NCBI GenBank assembly: GCA_947302205.1
Contig: CAMYVD010000012.1
Span: 1-48,795, forward strand
Source: an uncultured Bacteroidales bacterium
GTDB taxonomy: Bacteria > Bacteroidota > Bacteroidia > Bacteroidales > F082
Length of the DNA: 48,795 nt
Direction of reading: 5' to 3'
Every line of letters starts with the position of its first letter. Within the stretch, counting starts at the first letter, position 1. The translations under genes were made by a program, and so were the position numbers. This document shows, piece by piece, positions 48,463 to 48,795 of this stretch. The notes under the pieces were generated by a model. It saw only the letters and a list, made by a program, of their open reading frames with translations. It did no database searches and was not told the DNA's origin.

Positions 48463-48500
48463 CAGGTTAAAATTGAAAAACAACTAAAAATATTCCACTA

Positions 48501-48795
48501 ATGAGTAACACTCTACTTATTCCATTGATTGTACTAGGAGTACTGGGTGCCGTATTGTCGGTGATCCTGTATTTCGTGGCCCAGAAGTTCAAGGTCGAGG
48601 AAAATCCTTTGATCGACGAGGCTGAGGCCTGCCTGCCTGGCGCCAACTGCGGTGGTTGCGGCTTTGCCGGATGCCGTGCCTTGGCTGAGGCCTGCGTGAA
48701 GCAAGCCGCCGAGAAGGGCAACATCGACGGATTGGCCTGCCCTGGCACTGACATGGGCAAGGTAGCCGCTGTGCTCGGACTCACCGCTGCCGCTT
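48501..48795 (+). CDS. rnfB: Rnf electron transport complex subunit B, 3' truncated by window
   Basis: The first 98 residues of RnfB are present. They open with one membrane helix (LLIPLIVLGVLGAVLSVILYFV, about residues 5-26), then the first iron-sulfur block ACLPGANCGGCGFAGCRALA (about 45-64), with Cys ligands in the NCGGCGFAGC pattern, and LACPGTDMGKVAAVLG. RnfB is the ferredoxin-facing subunit of the Rnf complex, which couples reduced ferredoxin oxidation to Na+ or H+ export. The downstream rnfCDGEA genes are expected beyond the window. A promoter precedes it, and rseC is 2.5 kb upstream. Confidence 0.95.
   Translation, partial: MSNTLLIPLIVLGVLGAVLSVILYFVAQKFKVEENPLIDEAEACLPGANCGGCGFAGCRALAEACVKQAAEKGNIDGLACPGTDMGKVAAVLGLTAAA

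Larger units (their letters stand above)
47612..48500. other. Non-coding repeat-rich stretch between small secreted protein and rnfB
   Basis: This 889-bp stretch holds the nested inverted repeat, the 11-bp tandem repeat, the chitobiase-domain fragment and the GTCATTGCGAG palindrome. Minus-strand frames overlapping it give short peptides with no recognised domain or start; one (ending with YGGADAVYGLLPKK near 47843) looks protein-like but is not supported as a gene. The rnfB promoter lies at its right end. Confidence 0.6.

Noticed and set aside
1-48795. tRNA, rRNA, transposase or phage integrase genes
   Set aside because: No candidate sequence was recognised on either strand by eye; short RNAs cannot be excluded without a covariance-model search.

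Overview
The window looks like a chromosomal segment of a Bacteroidales-type bacterium. The signs are Bacteroidetes -7 promoter boxes (TAnnTTTG) upstream of many genes, FISUMP-type and PCMD-type surface proteins, a type IX secretion C-terminal signal, DUF4301 and DUF5606 proteins, a PyrD/PyrK dihydroorotate dehydrogenase, and an RseC/RnfB redox locus. No rRNA, tRNA, transposase or CRISPR array was seen, so the genus cannot be fixed.

Layout. 1-5007: the 3' end of htpG, two surface lipoproteins, a DUF4301 gene and an ftsE-like ATPase. 4980-10450: two glycosyltransferases, murB, and a DUF5606-pyrK-pyrD operon. 10521-14213: a four-gene operon encoding a steroid 5-alpha-reductase homologue, an Old Yellow Enzyme-like flavin reductase, a short-chain dehydrogenase and a PCMD surface protein. 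This resembles the bile acid/3-oxo-steroid reduction clusters reported in gut Bacteroidetes. 14303-14623: a small TerB-like protein. 14760-24737: the most unusual part (next paragraph). 24784-27527: a type IX-secreted protein and a beta-helix carbohydrate-binding protein. 27580-33468: housekeeping genes (fba, purB, an exporter ABC, pepD, rpmH). 33540-44248: a surface glycan locus with a methyltransferase, three glycosyltransferases, YfhO, an asparagine-synthase-like amidotransferase, a cytidylyltransferase, LicD and a flippase. 44251-48795: a BrkB-family membrane protein, rseC, an AAA ATPase, a small secreted protein, about 0.9 kb of repeat-rich and fragmentary DNA, and the 5' end of rnfB.

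The 10-kb stretch 14760-24737 packs seven genes whose domains are all known from NAD+/ADP-ribose chemistry or nucleotide-signal immunity. They are a SIR2-like/TIR protein, a membrane-anchored STAND NTPase with 14 WD40 repeats, a PfkB sugar kinase, a second PfkB kinase fused to a C-terminal TIR domain, a free-standing RyR domain, a small single-pass membrane protein, and a channel-like membrane protein with a TrkA/RCK-type core and a C-terminal RyR domain. Two subclusters of it (PfkB/PfkB-TIR and RyR/TM/channel) are divergently transcribed from back-to-back promoters that appear to share one TTGCAA sequence as both -33 elements. The STAND and PfkB genes overlap at their 3' ends. I propose this as a candidate composite defence or stress-signalling island: STAND/WD40 sensing, TIR NADase output, and possibly an RyR-gated channel responding to a TIR product. 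The domain assignments are read from sequence; the functional link is inference.
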